Assembly (NCBI GenBank): GCA_947184155.2
Contig: CAMXCT020001090.1
Location: forward strand, 377,501-441,500
DNA: 64,000 nt
DNA from: Cladocopium goreaui
Lineage: Eukaryota; Sar; Dinophyceae; Suessiales; Symbiodiniaceae
Reading direction: 5' to 3'
Shown: positions 35,576-47,907 of the stretch, one piece after another
How the letters are laid out: the number at the start of each line of letters is the position of its first letter
How positions within the stretch are numbered: the first letter of the stretch is position 1
Made by a program: the position numbers and the translations under genes
The notes under the pieces: model-generated
The model's database searches: none
What the model was told of the DNA's origin: nothing
Seen by the model: the letters and a program-made list of their open reading frames with translations, nothing else

Positions 35576-35617
35576 GGCCCTCCAAAGCGTGTGCTGGTCA
35601 AGTACGGCAAGCAAGAG
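35576..35617 (+). CDS. candidate exon (unknown product)
   Basis: Exactly 14 codons between AG and GT, GPPKRVLVKYGKQE. Probably continues towards the 35746 exon. Confidence 0.42.
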
Positions 35618-35745
35618 GTGGGGCTCAGAACACCCTGAAACGGATGAACAATGCTCCAAACTCCAGGTCCTGCTTCTTGGTATCCCAGCTCCTCCTACCT
35701 TCTGCCCCCCCAAAGTGGGTGGCTAAAAAAGCCAATCATGGCCAG

Positions 35746-36100
35746 GGCCCCAAGTACGATGAGCAGGGTTTCGGTGTCACCTGTGGCGATGAACTCCTCG
35801 TCTTCAGCCTCGACAGGTTTGCGGGGATGTCATGGCTAAACGGCTAAACGTTGACGGGAGCCAGTAACACTGGTATGACATCGTGATTCAACCACCTGAA
35901 ATAGTGTTTTAAGCTAATATTTTAGCAATAAACATGGGCAAAGAATTGGAGAGCAGTTTCGGACCACAGATTTGGATCCTTTGGCACATTTTTCTTTTCA
36001 CTGTGCTCCTGTTTTTGTTTGTAGTGAGAACTGGGAGGTTGATGTTGATGGACCTGATCAATTAGTCATTCTGGAGGATCAGCATCCCTGGGAAAGAACT
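35746..36100 (+). CDS. two phase-linked exons (unknown product)
   Basis: 35746-35816 (GPKYDEQGFGVTCGDELLV then FSLD, GT donor) joins in phase to an exon from 36025 after TAG (ENWEVDVDGPDQLVILEDQ then HPWER). End of the second is not fixed. The joined strand-rich sequence looks like a beta domain; no family recognised. Confidence 0.45.
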
Positions 36101-36440
36101 GGTGACTCGGAACCCAGATGACCCCCGCCATCATGCTGAACGGCGGAAGAACTCTTGAACTTGTTTCTATAGGTGCTTACTTGTACTGGTAAGTCTTGGT
36201 AAGTCATTCATTACCCACAAAAATCCGCGTGTTCAGCAGCAACTATGGCAAATTATCATGAATTACCAGGATATGCAGGGTGGTGTTCCCCCACTCCTAA
36301 TGTAATATATTATAAGTAGGTTTATGAAAGAATCCAACTATAGATACACCATGAATCCCATGGTTAGCCTAGTGAACTAAACCAACCTGGCTATCGAATT
36401 TTGGGGTCCCACGTGGCACGATGTGGCACGAATTTTCCAG

Positions 36441-36547
36441 GACGTGCCCTTTGACGCCCATCGTCTTGTCCAAGATCTCGGATAAACCTGGCCCTGCCAA
36501 GGCCGCCGGAGACGGCGTTCGAGCCGCAGCGAAGGGCGCAGGAGATA
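36441..36547 (+). CDS. candidate exon (unknown product)
   Basis: GC-rich block after AG|G. The best frame reads TCPLTPIVLSKISDKPGPA then KAAGDGVRAAAKGAGD. A second frame is open for 14 codons. No family. Confidence 0.32.
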
Positions 36548-36999
36548 GGGCAGGATTTTGGGGCCTCAACATATCCATAAATAATCATAAATATCCCACA
36601 TATGAGTTATATAGTTATATCGATTTATGACTATTTATGGATTTTCAATGATTTTCAGCAGCCCCTTAGAAATCCAAAATATGGAATGACTGATGGAATG
36701 ATTTATGGAACATGACACCCCCAAAACAACAACTAACAACAACTTGAGCAAAAGAGACTGCAAAGTTTAGTTGCAGGGAGAGAGTCCACGAACATCCTAT
36801 TCATAATGTCCATCTCGTTTTGTGATGTAGCTTTGTTTCCCCATACTTGGGGTGTGCACACCAGCTAGTACGTGGTTTATACATGTTTATGCATGTTTAT
36901 ATATCCTATAAGCCTTATAAGCCATCTATAACCCATAACTGGGTTATACTCTTCTTATTAGCAGCTCATTGGATTTGGGGTTGATGGTCACCCTGCCAG

Positions 37000-37062
37000 G
37001 TGCAAGGTGTTGACAGCGGTTGGTACCTGGACCTGGTGAAGACGTGGCTCGACTCCATGCTC
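37000..37062 (+). CDS. candidate exon (unknown product)
   Basis: Exactly 21 codons between AG|G and a GA donor: VQGVDSGWYLDLVKTWLDSM L. Amphipathic helix. No family recognised. Confidence 0.42.
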
Positions 37063-37289
37063 GAATTAATGGGCGGTTCCATCAATGATGATACCCCCAT
37101 AGCTGGATGGTTTATACTGGAAATACCAGCTAGAAATGGATGCTTTGGGGATAGCCCTATTTCAGGAAACCTCCATATATAGTGGGATAATGTTGGCTAC
37201 TGTTTAGTGTTGCCCCCCTCAACAATTTTGGTCTACTCAATAACTCGCCATTTTCTTGGGAACCAGGTCTGGGGAATTCAGGATGATAA

Positions 37290-37660
37290 ACTTAAGTAAG
37301 GATTTCAATTGACATCAATTTACTTTCAAATGATTTTCCTTTTAAATTTCAAGAACATATATTGATAAGAAAGGCTTTCAATTGAAATCAATCTACGTTC
37401 AATTGCTTTTTCAAAGAAATCTATGGATAAGAAAGGGTTTCAATTGAAATCAATTTACTTTCAATTTATTTGAATCTACTTTCAACTGATTTTCCTTTGA
37501 AACCTCAAAGAAATCTATTGATAAGAAAGGATTTCAGTTGAAATCAATTTACCTTTCAAGTCATTTGAATCTACTTTCAATTGATTTTCCTTTTAACATC
37601 AAAGACATCTATTGTTAAGAACGGATTTCAATTGAAACCAATTTACTTTCAATAATCACT
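37290..37660. repeat. degenerate tandem repeat with TTTCAATTGAAA palindromic core
   Basis: About five units of 75-115 bases, each with GATAAGAAAGGATTTCAATT, GAAATCAATTTACTTTCAA and TTGATTTTCCTTT words. The core TTTCAATTGAAA is a perfect palindrome. No exon here; 37660-38700 is intron-like too. Confidence 0.85.
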
Positions 37661-38090
37661 CATGGAGTACTCTCTTGGAAAAATGTTTAGGTGCTGTTTT
37701 TAAATAAGGGTTTAATAAGGCATCTAATTATTTGGGCCACCTTGCATTTTCAAGGCTTTAACATGGATATGGTTTTCTATGGTTTTCTAAAGTAAATGGA
37801 CCAGATTTACCCAAAGAAAGGTGGAGAAAGGTGGATAAAGCTCCTTCTGACAAAAAATGGATCTGAGAAAAAACTTTGCACAATAGAGGCCCACTCCCCC
37901 ATCCACAGGATACTCAATAATTTTGGAAAAAATCCACAATAGAGGTCCATCACACTAATCGGTATACTACATTCTTCATGATAAGTTGGCCCATAATTGG
38001 ATAATGATATATATATATAGATGATTTAGGACTGGGTCTATAATAAACATATTCGAACTAGCTATTTGGGGCTATAAACCAACAAACTTA

Positions 38091-38204
38091 CCCTTCTGGC
38101 AATCAAACGTGGCAATTGGGACATCTCCTATCAACCGAGGTTTTAATGGGAAATCATCTGCAAATAGAGAACATTTCCCTTGCCATGTTTGATTACCAAA
38201 GGGG
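38091..38204. mobile_element. family-1 inverted-repeat element, CAAACGTGGC subtype
   Basis: Left end CCCTTCTGGCAATCAAACGT, right end GCCATGTTTGATTACCAAAG; imperfect inverse over about 20 bases. A left-half relic lies at 38508-38535. Confidence 0.6.
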
Positions 38205-38824
38205 TGACTGGGGGGCACTTGGCCCCTTTGGCTGTGGAGTTCACAAGTTTGATCCGAATGGTGATGTCATCAAAAAACAGGAGGTGGAATATTGATAGAA
38301 CGTGGGAGGTCAGCTTTAAGACTTTCACCAAGTCTAAAAAGTAAATGTGAAGCATCACAAAGCATAAAAGTGGGAGATTTACTATTTGATATCTATTTGA
38401 TATACAAAAAAATTAATATATATAAATTATTAATATCAGCATGTTCAAAACTAGCGACAATTTGATGGCTCGGGCACCCCCAAATGTGGGATGGTTAAAT
38501 TTTAAGTACCCTCCGGTGTCATCAAACGTGGCACAGAAAGCCCCCCTCAAAATAGAGTCTTAATGGCACCATCTTCTATCAATAGAGTCAATAGAGTCTT
38601 TTTTTAATATACAAATGGGAATGAACGATATTTCTCTATAAATAGAGACATCATGGATTCCCAGGTTTTCACGACGAGCGATCAGGTTTTCAGGCCCTCA
38701 CCGGGAAGCCTTGGGAGAGCTGCTGAATGGACGCTTGGGAGGTGGCCGGTTTCGATGATTCACAGGTGAAACGGTCACACCTTGTGGTGAAGTATCCATT
38801 ATGGGAATTCTCTACACATTGTGA

Positions 38825-39100
38825 TTGTGATGATCTCGATGATCTCGATGATCTCGATGATCTCGATGATCTTGATGATTTTGATGATGACGATGACGAT
38901 GACGATGAGGATGATGATGATGATGATGATGATGATACTACATGATACTACCACTACTGCTACTACTGCTACTACTGCTACTACTGCTACTGCTACTACT
39001 GCTACTACTGCTACTACTGCTACTGCTACTACTGCTACTACTGCTACTACTGCTACTACTGCTGCTACTACTACTACTGCTACTACTGCTACTCCTGATG
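38825..39100. repeat. GATGATCTC then CTACTACTG tandem repeats
   Basis: A 9-base GATGATCTC block and GATGAC runs up to 38938, then CTACTACTGCTA up to about 39093. All runs of Leu, Ser, Val or Thr codons seen here are artefacts of trinucleotide repeats. Confidence 0.92.
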
Positions 39101-39212
39101 ATTGTGCTTTGCACTTTTTCACCATCTTTGTTTTCTTTCCATTGCCACGGAAGGCATACACACATTTAATTGGACGAACTCCTCATGAGAGGAATTCCCA
39201 TCAGCAGCGCAG

Positions 39213-39542
39213 GTGTCACCTTGGACCTTTGTCCAGTGAAACCCGACCAGGTGGGGACTGTGTCAGCTGAGTGGCTTCATTGTCTTATTTTCAACATTTT
39301 TCAATCATACTTGGGCCTATAGCCTCCAAGTGACTACATATCTTTCAGTCTATAATTGGTGTTGAAACCACCAACTGCTATTTTTTTATTGGTGTTCGGT
39401 TTTGATTGCGATATTCGACCAAGATTCCCAAAGATTGGGAGCAGCTGACCTCAGGTGATGGAGGCAGTGATGTCCAATCTGGAGAGCTTCGTTCAGTTGT
39501 TGAACACCAAGGCAGCCGGATCGAACAGGGGCGACTTGACAG
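39213..39542 (+). CDS. two candidate exons (unknown product)
   Basis: 39213-39250 (VTLDLCPVKPDQ, AG|G to GT) and 39455-39542 (VMEAVMSNLESFVQLLNTK then AAGSNRGDL, AG|G to GA). The second is clearly helix-forming. No family recognised. Confidence 0.42.
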
Positions 39543-39794
39543 GAGGAACTGGTTAGTGTTGGTGATAAGCCCGACAAGCCACTTATTGTCAATCCCGGAT
39601 CAATAAACAATGGTTTCTTGATTAGGGGGGCACTCCTCAATGATAATCTATGAGAATCTGATACTTGAATGGTAGCCCAATGAAGCAGCCCAAATTGGGA
39701 TGATCCAAGCACTGTTGATTTTGAGTGGAGAAGCATCATCGACCTTAAGTATCCTGGAAATGTTTTTCGGCATCTTGGGGGGTTACTGTCAACA

Positions 39795-41055
39795 ATACAT
39801 TACATACATACATACATGCATGCATGCATACATACATGCATGCATACATACATCCATACATCCATACATCCATACGTACATCCATACATGCATGCATGCA
39901 TACATGCATACATGCATACAGGCATACATGCATGCTGCATACATGCATACATACATACATCCATACATCCATACATCCATACATACATACATCCATGCAT
40001 GCGTGCATCCATGCATCCATGCATACATGCAAACATGCATACATGCATACATGCATACATGCATACATGCATACATACATACATACATCCATACATCCAT
40101 ACATGCATGCATCCGTGCATCCATGCATCCATGCATACATACATACATACATCCATACATCCATACATGCATGCATGCATGCATCCATGCATACATGCAT
40201 ACATGCATACATGCATACATGCATACATACACACATACATACATACATCCATACATCCATACATCCATACATCCATACATGCATGCATGCGTGCATCCAT
40301 GCATACATGCATTCGTACATTCATACATACATGCATGCATGCATGCATACATACATACATACGTACATACATACATACCACTATCCATACCACTATCCAT
40401 ACCACTATCCATACCATTATCCATACCATTACATACCATTACATACCATTACATACCATTACATACCATTACATACCATTAGATACCATTACATACCATT
40501 ACATACCATTACATACCATTAGATACCATTACATACCATTACATACCATTACATACCATTACATTACATTACATTACATTAATTACATTACATTACATTA
40601 CACTACATACATTACATACATTACATTACACTACATACATACATACTGTAAACAATACATACATACTGTAAACAATACATACATACTGTAAACAATGCAT
40701 ACATACTGTAAACAATACATACAGACAGACAGGCAGACAGACAGACAGGCAGGCAGGCAGGCAGGCATACAGGCATACCATACAGGCATACAGGCACTCA
40801 GGCACACAGGCACTCAGGCACACAAGCACACAGGCACACAGGCACACAGACACACAGACATCCAGACAGGCAGACAGGCAGACAGGCTGACAGGCTGACA
40901 GGCATACAGGCAGACAGGCATACAGACAGACAGGCAGACAGACAGAGAGACATACCGACAGACGGACAGACATACAGACAGACAGACATACAGACAGACA
41001 TGCAGACAGACATACAGACATGCATGCATGCATGCATGCATGCATGCATAGTGTT
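39795..41055. repeat. CATA / CATC / CCATTACATA / CAGA composite array, 1.26 kb
   Basis: CATGCATA and CATC mixed units (39795-40375), a 10-base TACCATTACA block (40400-40560), CATTA pentamers, four copies of a 20-base unit with TGTAAACAATACATACATAC (40640-40725), then CAGGCAGA units. Frames on both strands are artefacts. Confidence 0.95.
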
Positions 41056-41459
41056 GTATACAGTATGTATATACATTGCCAAGTGCAATGGCACTGGAGG
41101 AGCAAACTGTAGTTTCATATGGTGAAGCTGTTGAACCAGCGAAGCTGGGGCTCAGTGCATGTCGGAGGGGAGGACTGGTGCGGAATCTTGCTGGAACTAG
41201 GGGCTACCAGGCAGATGTAAGAGTCGTTCCAACATGAAATAGCTGATCGTGACTTTATAATTTACAGATTTCTGGCTTGTTAGTTAATTTTTTCCAGGGT
41301 GCTCCAATTTATTGCAGGTAAATGATCGAAACACAAGGGCTGGAAATTCAAGTTTTCCCCCAAAGGCATCCAGGAATTTGCAGGAAATCCTGCATCGTTT
41401 TGCAGCAAAAATGCACGCCTTTCTTGCAAAATTTACTCATCCGATTCTGATAGGCTAAA

Positions 41460-41575
41460 CCCTCTGGTAATTTCACGTAGCTGATTTTTCTCACCATTTT
41501 CAAAAGGTAAATCACTAAAAAAAAACATCAATTCCTATGAGCAATGGCATAGCAAACTGTTCAATAACCAGAGGG
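41460..41575. mobile_element. family-1 inverted-repeat element
   Basis: Left end CCCTCTGGTAATTTCACGTA, right end TGTTCAATAACCAGAGGG. More diverged than the reference copy. Confidence 0.65.
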
Positions 41576-41611
41576 AAAGCCTTTATCCAACCATTTTACC
41601 ACACGTTGGAG

Positions 41612-41686
41612 GTGCGAGCCATGGATGACGTGACCCTGTGCTTCATTGACAGCTCAGCGGCTGTCATGCCCGTGCTGCTCCCCGAG
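41612..41686 (+). CDS. candidate exon (unknown product)
   Basis: 25 codons from AG|G to a GC donor, reading VRAMDDVTLCFIDSSAAVM then PVLLPE. It begins 36 bases after a family-1 element. No family recognised. Confidence 0.42.
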
Positions 41687-41724
41687 GCCCTGGGTCCCTT
41701 GGGTCCCTTGGGTGGTGCCGCATA

Positions 41725-41921
41725 GTTAGCTAAGTTGGTTTATAACTCCAGTAAGTATGGTTTATGGTAGATATGATATATCTATACTTACTATGGTTTA
41801 TAAACCAACTTATAACTTAGATGGGTAGAAACTAATCCGTAATCTTTTTGTATCAATGGGATTATCTACTCCCCAGGTAAGAATTTATTTTTTTGCAGGG
41901 TATCTCAGATTGGCCATGGAT
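41725..41921. repeat. long inverted repeat followed by family-3 element
   Basis: 41725-41820 is an imperfect hairpin (TAAGTTGGTTTATAA against TTATAAACCAACTTA, with GTAAGTATGG against its inverse). 41821-41921 matches two separated parts of peptidase intron 2 (8655-8706 and 9879-9906), here side by side. Confidence 0.7.
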
Positions 41922-42770
41922 AGAATATGATAAAATCTGGCTAACATATGGCAAAACTTGGGTTTTATCGGGATATGATCAACAATATGGGGGTGTAATG
42001 GGATATTGATGATGGTGATGCGATTTACCCATATTTCACCGAGGGAAATGCTGATATTAATATGATGTATTAATGGAATATTAATGGGATCAATAGTTAG
42101 GCATGTATAGTCAAACATTTGGACATCTCTGGATAGATTATGTTGCGACTGCAAGTCGCGATGCCACTAGAAAAAATGATTGGAACGGAGAATTATCCCT
42201 AAATGGCATCATTTCAGGTCTTGTTAATTACTCTAACTTATCCGGAGCAATCTTACCAAGATCAATTTTCACTTTCAGTGTGGAGCTATCTTGACTACTT
42301 CACTTATCAATACTTATCATTGATTGTCATGACATCTCTGACGTGTCAGGTTTCTGATTTTGAATGTTGCAGAATCTGTGATGTGTGTATATTATATTAT
42401 TATTATATATATATATTATATATATATATTATATATATACTTAGTTTTTTGAGGGGTAAGGTAATAAGGTATGGTTGGAAATTTCCTAAACATCCATGTC
42501 GGCATCCATTTAGGTGTTTAGCTGAGACATGATCTTGTGTCAGAACGTTGGGTGCCGGGTGCACGTGCCGAGACAGGCTCACGTGCAGTATGATGCCGCT
42601 GCCTGAAAGTGCCACTACATGTTGAGACTCGAGCATGAGACAACTGCTACTTGTAGTTAAAATGGGAAGAAACATTGGTCGGATTCAAGTTCTTTCAAAT
42701 TTTCAATGTGTACACCACTCATAGAGCACTGTATAGCACTGTAAACTTGTTCATATTCTGATCATCTAAG

Positions 42771-43273
42771 GCCAAGGTGAGCTCGGAAATCCAATTGCTG
42801 GGCAGTGATGGCAAGAACGACGTCCAGACCTCAGGATTGAGCCAAGGAAAACCATGGGAAAACAAATGGAAGAGCACTAGCTACCAACACATATACATAC
42901 TGTATTATACATTGTTATCATGACTACAATCCACACACACATATATATTAAAACACTATATGCACACACACAAATATATATATATATAATATATATTAAA
43001 ACACTATACATACACACACATATATATATATGTAATATATAAACACTATATGTATATACATATGTATACATACACACATAAATACATAAATATATATATA
43101 TATATATTGTATATATATATATACATGTCTTCATACACACACATATACATATATACTGTATATATATATATTATGCTAATACAATGAAGCATACATGATT
43201 CAACATAGGAACACACACACGGCGTCCGTTGCAGGTAGTGGTGAAGGCCTTCTGCTCCGAAGGACCTGCCCAG
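42771..43273 (+). CDS. two candidate exons (unknown product)
   Basis: 42771-42834 (AKVSSEIQLLGSDGKNDVQ, AG|G to a GA donor) and 43235-43273 (AG|G to GT, open as VVVKAFCSEGPAQ or, in the phase that continues the first, GSGEGLLLRRTCP). A TA/CA-rich block (42890-43170) separates them. Confidence 0.38.
42890..43172. repeat. TA / CA microsatellite with ACACTATATGC words
   Basis: Alternating CACACA and TATATA with three copies of TTAAAACACTATA-like sequence. Confidence 0.85.
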
Positions 43274-43432
43274 GTGGGTGCCAGCGGCTGAGTGGGGTAA
43301 TCCCTCAATAGAAGAACAAGTAATTGACACATCCACATGGAGTCTTTGAAAATGGGAGTTTATGACGGTTTATGGGATTTAACCAACAAGAATGGAGATT
43401 TATGGGGATATAATGGGAAATAATAGGATTTA

Positions 43433-43540
43433 CCCTCCGGTAAACCAACAGTTTGCTATGGAGAATCACCATCTTTAATAAGTAAATCGCCTATTTCTAT
43501 GGGCCATTTTCAGTAATTAGCTATGTTAAATTACCAGAAT
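43433..43540. mobile_element. family-1 inverted-repeat element
   Basis: Left end CCCTCCGGTAAACCAACA, right end TATGTTAAATTACCAGAATG. The inner CACCATCTTTAATAAGTAA matches the 18710 copy in order and orientation. Confidence 0.7.
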
Positions 43541-43839
43541 GTAGATGGAGAGAGAGAAATCCAAACATATTCATATAGACAGTAGCTTCCTTTTCTACCT
43601 GATATTGGGGGTTGCGGAGAAAAAAACAATCAGATGAGATCGAAAAACATGAAACAATTCCTATTCTCAGATAGTTGAGGAATCTATCACATCTTTCCTC
43701 AGATAACAGAGCAATTCTTAATTTAAATTGAGGAATGATATTATAACCATCGACACGTGCATTATTACCACTTATTACCAGCCGTTACTAAATTATGAGT
43801 TTTGTATGTTGCAATGATCCGTGTGTTATTTCATTGGAA

Positions 43840-45065
43840 ATGTGCTGGTATCAACAATTAGTATCAACAATCATCAATTGCCATCAAATATCAGCAATAT
43901 TTGTCAACGATTAATATCATTAATGATTATTAACATATATCAACGATCAAATTAATGATTATTTCCAACAATATCAACAATATCAATGATATTTGTTAAT
44001 AATCATTAATGATAATCATTAATCACCAATTATTAACACATATGAAAATATCAACCATATCAATGATCATTACTTATCATCATCAGATAACATGGGATGG
44101 CCTCTGAAAGCTGCAAAAAAAATGGAGGTGGGATACAATTTTTACCATCCCCCAGTCATCACCATAAATAGAGGGTATAAACGGTATAAACCATTCCCAA
44201 ATGGGTGCTTTATGATTGTTTTACCCACATTATTGCGGATAGGAAATAGATGCAAGGTGGTGCCCCATAGTTAGCTAAGGTTGACGCACATAACTTGGTT
44301 AAGTCGGGTTTATGGGAAATATCACATAATATAACTATACTTCATGGATGTTAATGGGGTTTAATAGGCAAAATTAAAACTGGGGGGGGGCACCACCTTG
44401 TGTAAATAATAAAGTTGAGGAACCCCATGCGAAATCAGCGGACTCTGGCCAGGCGGCAGGTGTGAGACCCGGCTGGGCAGTTGATTGGTGAGGAAACCCA
44501 GCGGCACCAGGTCGTTCGCACCTTTTCGGCTCCGAAAAGGTGCAGAAATGGGTTGGAACGACTGTAGTTGTTTCAAGGTTTGTTGATTCCAACCATACTA
44601 TTATTGTTAAGGTTGCCAATAACTACACTTAATCATTGTTAATTAGTCAAACAGTGTTAACAATATATAAACAACATTTTCACCGGGTTTAATATTAGCA
44701 CTGGGTTTCTTGTTATTAGTCCATTAACACTTATTGTTAAGGTTAATTCCTTTTATCATTGTCAATGATTAATTATCGTTGACAATTGATGAACATGGCT
44801 ATTAATTGTTAATCAGTCTGAATAATTGTTGATGATCATGATCATCAATGATCATCATTCTCGACAAGTGTCGTTCATTGTTGATGATTGTTGATGATTA
44901 CTTATCGTTGACAGTTGATGACAACTGATGATAAGTGTTGACCAATGTCGATAATTAGTTCATATTTTTCGATGATAATTGACGCTCATGGATATTAATT
45001 TTTGATAATTATTGTTGGTGACAATTGACGGCTTCATCACAATTAATTGAACTGATGTTCTTCAT
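43840..45065. other. ATCAACA-rich then TGTTGAT-rich low-complexity flanks with one tiny exon candidate
   Basis: 43840-44090 is built of ATCAACAAT words and 44590-45065 of TGTTGATGAT words, so the two sides are roughly inverse. Between them lies a possible 10-codon exon at 44481-44510 (LIGEETQRHQ, AG to GT) and a repeat word GGTGGTGCCCCATAGTTAGC shared with 41711. Confidence 0.5.
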
Positions 45066-45130
45066 TGTTTATTGCGCATAATTGTACATGCCATTCAACC
45101 ACATTGCCAGCCACCCTCAGTCGAGCACAG

Positions 45131-45491
45131 GCCAAAGACGCTGCAGCTGAATCCCATGGCACGGGTCCTAAAGGATGCTTCAGACCATGGACAGCCCAAA
45201 CATAAACCTATCATTTGGTGGTAATCTTTATCAGCCATAGATACCAGAAAACTTGAGGGATGGTTTACAAATGTTAGTAAAACAATAGTCAACAAACATC
45301 AACAAACCATATTTTGATGGTTCATACCATCCATTTTTATGAAAATAATAATATGTAATGATTATTTTTGGGGATGGTGTTGTACTGGATTTGTACTTCG
45401 ACCCCTGGCGGAATATTGTGGGAACTTGGGCCAGCCTCAGGCTGAGCTTCCGAGCAAGGAGGACCAGATCATCCATGGCTTAAAAGCACAG
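45131..45491 (+). CDS. two candidate exons (unknown product)
   Basis: 45131-45164 (AKDAAAESHGT, AG|G to GT) and 45441-45491 (17 codons AELPSKEDQIIHGLKAQ, AG|G to GT). Coding-like composition. No family recognised. A further GC-rich open patch at 45640-45780 lacks clear splice sites. Confidence 0.4.
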
Positions 45492-46388
45492 GTCAAGCTA
45501 CGACCGGTCCACGGGCCAGACTGTACAGGAAAAAGATTCATGATTTTTCTGGGAGCAGCCATACATGACAAAATAGTAGAACATATATTTCAGAATATGG
45601 GAGATTGGTTGAATAGACCAATTTGCCCATGAGAATTGTGAGGTCCCATGGGTGGCAAGGATTCGGTTTCAGTTCCTTGGCAGCATGCCCTGCGGGCGGC
45701 TTTTCGTGGCAGGAGTTCATGGATTCACCGAAGTCGATCTTGGAGAAGCCTGGGGCTCAGCTACTAGGGGCCCGCAACGTGCTATGGTTGGTGGTTTCAA
45801 GCATCCCCAGTAGAGGTTTAGGTTTATTGTTGTGCATACCTCTACTTGGGATGATGCAAAAAGAGCCCCAAATGGTTGGTGCATGGGATGTTTTATGACC
45901 TTGGGTTTACCACATTATTTTTTCCATCCTACCGGTATTTGGGATGACCCAATTGGCTCATGTCTTTGGGATAGGTTGAATGCAACCACCAGCCAGTTAT
46001 GCTTGGGGAAAAGGGCGGTTCCTAATTCTAGTCCTTCAACTTCAACTTGTGACCTTTTTGTCCCAAGATATATTAGTGTGTGGTATACAAGCGGAAGCCA
46101 ATCGGCTTTGGTTTTGGAATCAACTGAGGTCTGGGCTTCGCCTAGCCTTCAAAAATCTGTACCCTGCTGCAGCCTCAGATATCTACCGGACCATGGGTTC
46201 AGCCATGAATGATTGCCATCATCGTTGGACGTCTCACCCAAAACACTGGCAAGGTACACCACTGTAGTCCCATTCTTCCAATATGAAGATTCCACCAGAA
46301 CCCCCTGATCATCCTTGATCTATTCATTTTAGGGTCCAGTATTGGGGGTATTCATACAAAATGGGGATGGGATGACAACATTTGCCAG

Positions 46389-46493
46389 CCCCTCTATGCA
46401 AAGATCAAGTCTTCTTCGGTGAGGTCAAGACGCGACAGTGCATGTTCTACGGCACCAAAACGGCCCGCTCCTGGCGAAGTGGGGCTGCCAACA
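46389..46493 (+). CDS. candidate exon (unknown product)
   Basis: After AG, reads PLCKDQVFFGEVKTRQCMF then YGTKTARSWRSGAAN before a GA donor. Basic, strand-rich. A lysine/glutamine-rich piece (QHSKPQKRQKRQKG) may follow at 46745-46800. Confidence 0.42.
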
Positions 46494-47531
46494 GATGTTT
46501 AAAGAAAATTGGTTGAACCATCAAGGTGGCAAGATGTTTTAGGCCCAAGTGTGGTCTAAAAAACTTGAGGTTGGATGATTTGGGGATGATCTTGGCCAGT
46601 TTTTTTTAGGGAGAATGATGTTGGGAGTAGTTGGGAGTTTCTTTTTGAACGATGCCCATGTCATCTTTTTGATCATTCCATCCTTTGCGACTTGCGAAAA
46701 ACCAAGGCCTTGAGATTCCAGGTGAGTTTTGTGAATTCGAGCAGGGGCAGCACAGCAAACCGCAGAAGCGGCAGAAGCGGCAGAAGGGCAGGGAGATCGG
46801 AAGTGGATGAGGTTGCTCCATGTTTGAGGGGTCTTGAAGGTGAAAACCATGGTTTTCTGAATGTGTTCTGCAAGTTTTTCCTAACACAAATCCACTGAAT
46901 TGAACATCAGACACATTCCACCGTGAAATGTTGGAAAAATATGTTTGAGGTGACCACGTGAACAACAGCAATATCCAGCTCTGATCTGAAAATCATTTTA
47001 TTTGCTGGGTGTGATTTCGCAGGATTTTTTGATGAGTTGAATAGTTAGATGACCACACACATCAATGATATTTTGCACATTCTGAGGATATGTATTACAG
47101 CTGTGATGCTACTGATCTCAGATAATATATGCATCTATGAAACCTTTTCTGGCCTATAAATTCACTTGGGGTCCCCAATAGCTTGACTGCTTGTAACTTG
47201 TATAGAAACCACTAACCCCCGATACAGGTCGTACTCTTTGCCATTTGTACGATTCCAAGTTCCAGGTTGAAATGGGACGCAAACTCGTTTTCATCAGGTT
47301 ACACTATTCATCAGGTTCATTATCGTTTTTCCTTCCTCAACATTGCACTTTTACGCAATTTCAATGCTAAAACATCAAAAGACGGGACAACCTGGGGGTA
47401 ATCCAAAAAGAATATGGGGTAAAGTAAAAAAATGGAACAACTAAGATTGATGTGGAAACTCCATGGTTTCCTGGTTTCGCAAAACTGATGCCACTTTCAT
47501 GGGTTTTCCACATCTTCCGCCGTCCGCCCAG

Positions 47532-47639
47532 GTTTAGCTCGGACGGGGACGGTGCCAGCTTCCCTCACCAGCGCTGGGGCTTCTGGGCCCTGGTCTCCGC
47601 CAAACCTGCAGAGAAGGAGGCCTCGAAAAATGGAGCCAA
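47532..47639 (+). CDS. candidate exon with SDG...WGF motif
   Basis: AG|G to a GA donor; reads FSSDGDGASFPHQRWGFWA then LVSAKPAEKEASKNGA. The SDG--------WGF pattern is the second half of the repeat seen in HERC/ZZEF-like large proteins, whose first half could be the 28545 exon. The GC-rich block stands out from its surroundings. Confidence 0.48.
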
Positions 47640-47907
47640 GATATGCCAGGATTCCTAAGATGGGTTAAAAAAATGGGCTCTAGATTCCTAAGATGGGTTC
47701 TATGATGTTGTATGAAGAAAACATCCGGTGCACGTGAAGCAATGGGTCTTGCAAGTTATGTGCCAGCCACAGAAAATGACTGCAAATGGCGCCGAATCCG
47801 GCCCTCCAGTTCTCTTCAAAAGAATGAAGTCCTTTGGAATGTGAACAATGGCTGGGCAGCCTTTTCGCAAAATGGGCTGGAATCTAATTATATAATCTAA
47901 TTATATA

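Noticed and set aside
38799..39270. Poly-Leu, poly-Ser, poly-Val and Thr/Ala frames
   Set aside because: Come from CTACTACTG and GATGATCTC repeats; all phases open.
39700..41118. Frames up to 291 codons over the composite array
   Set aside because: Simple-repeat artefacts in all phases.
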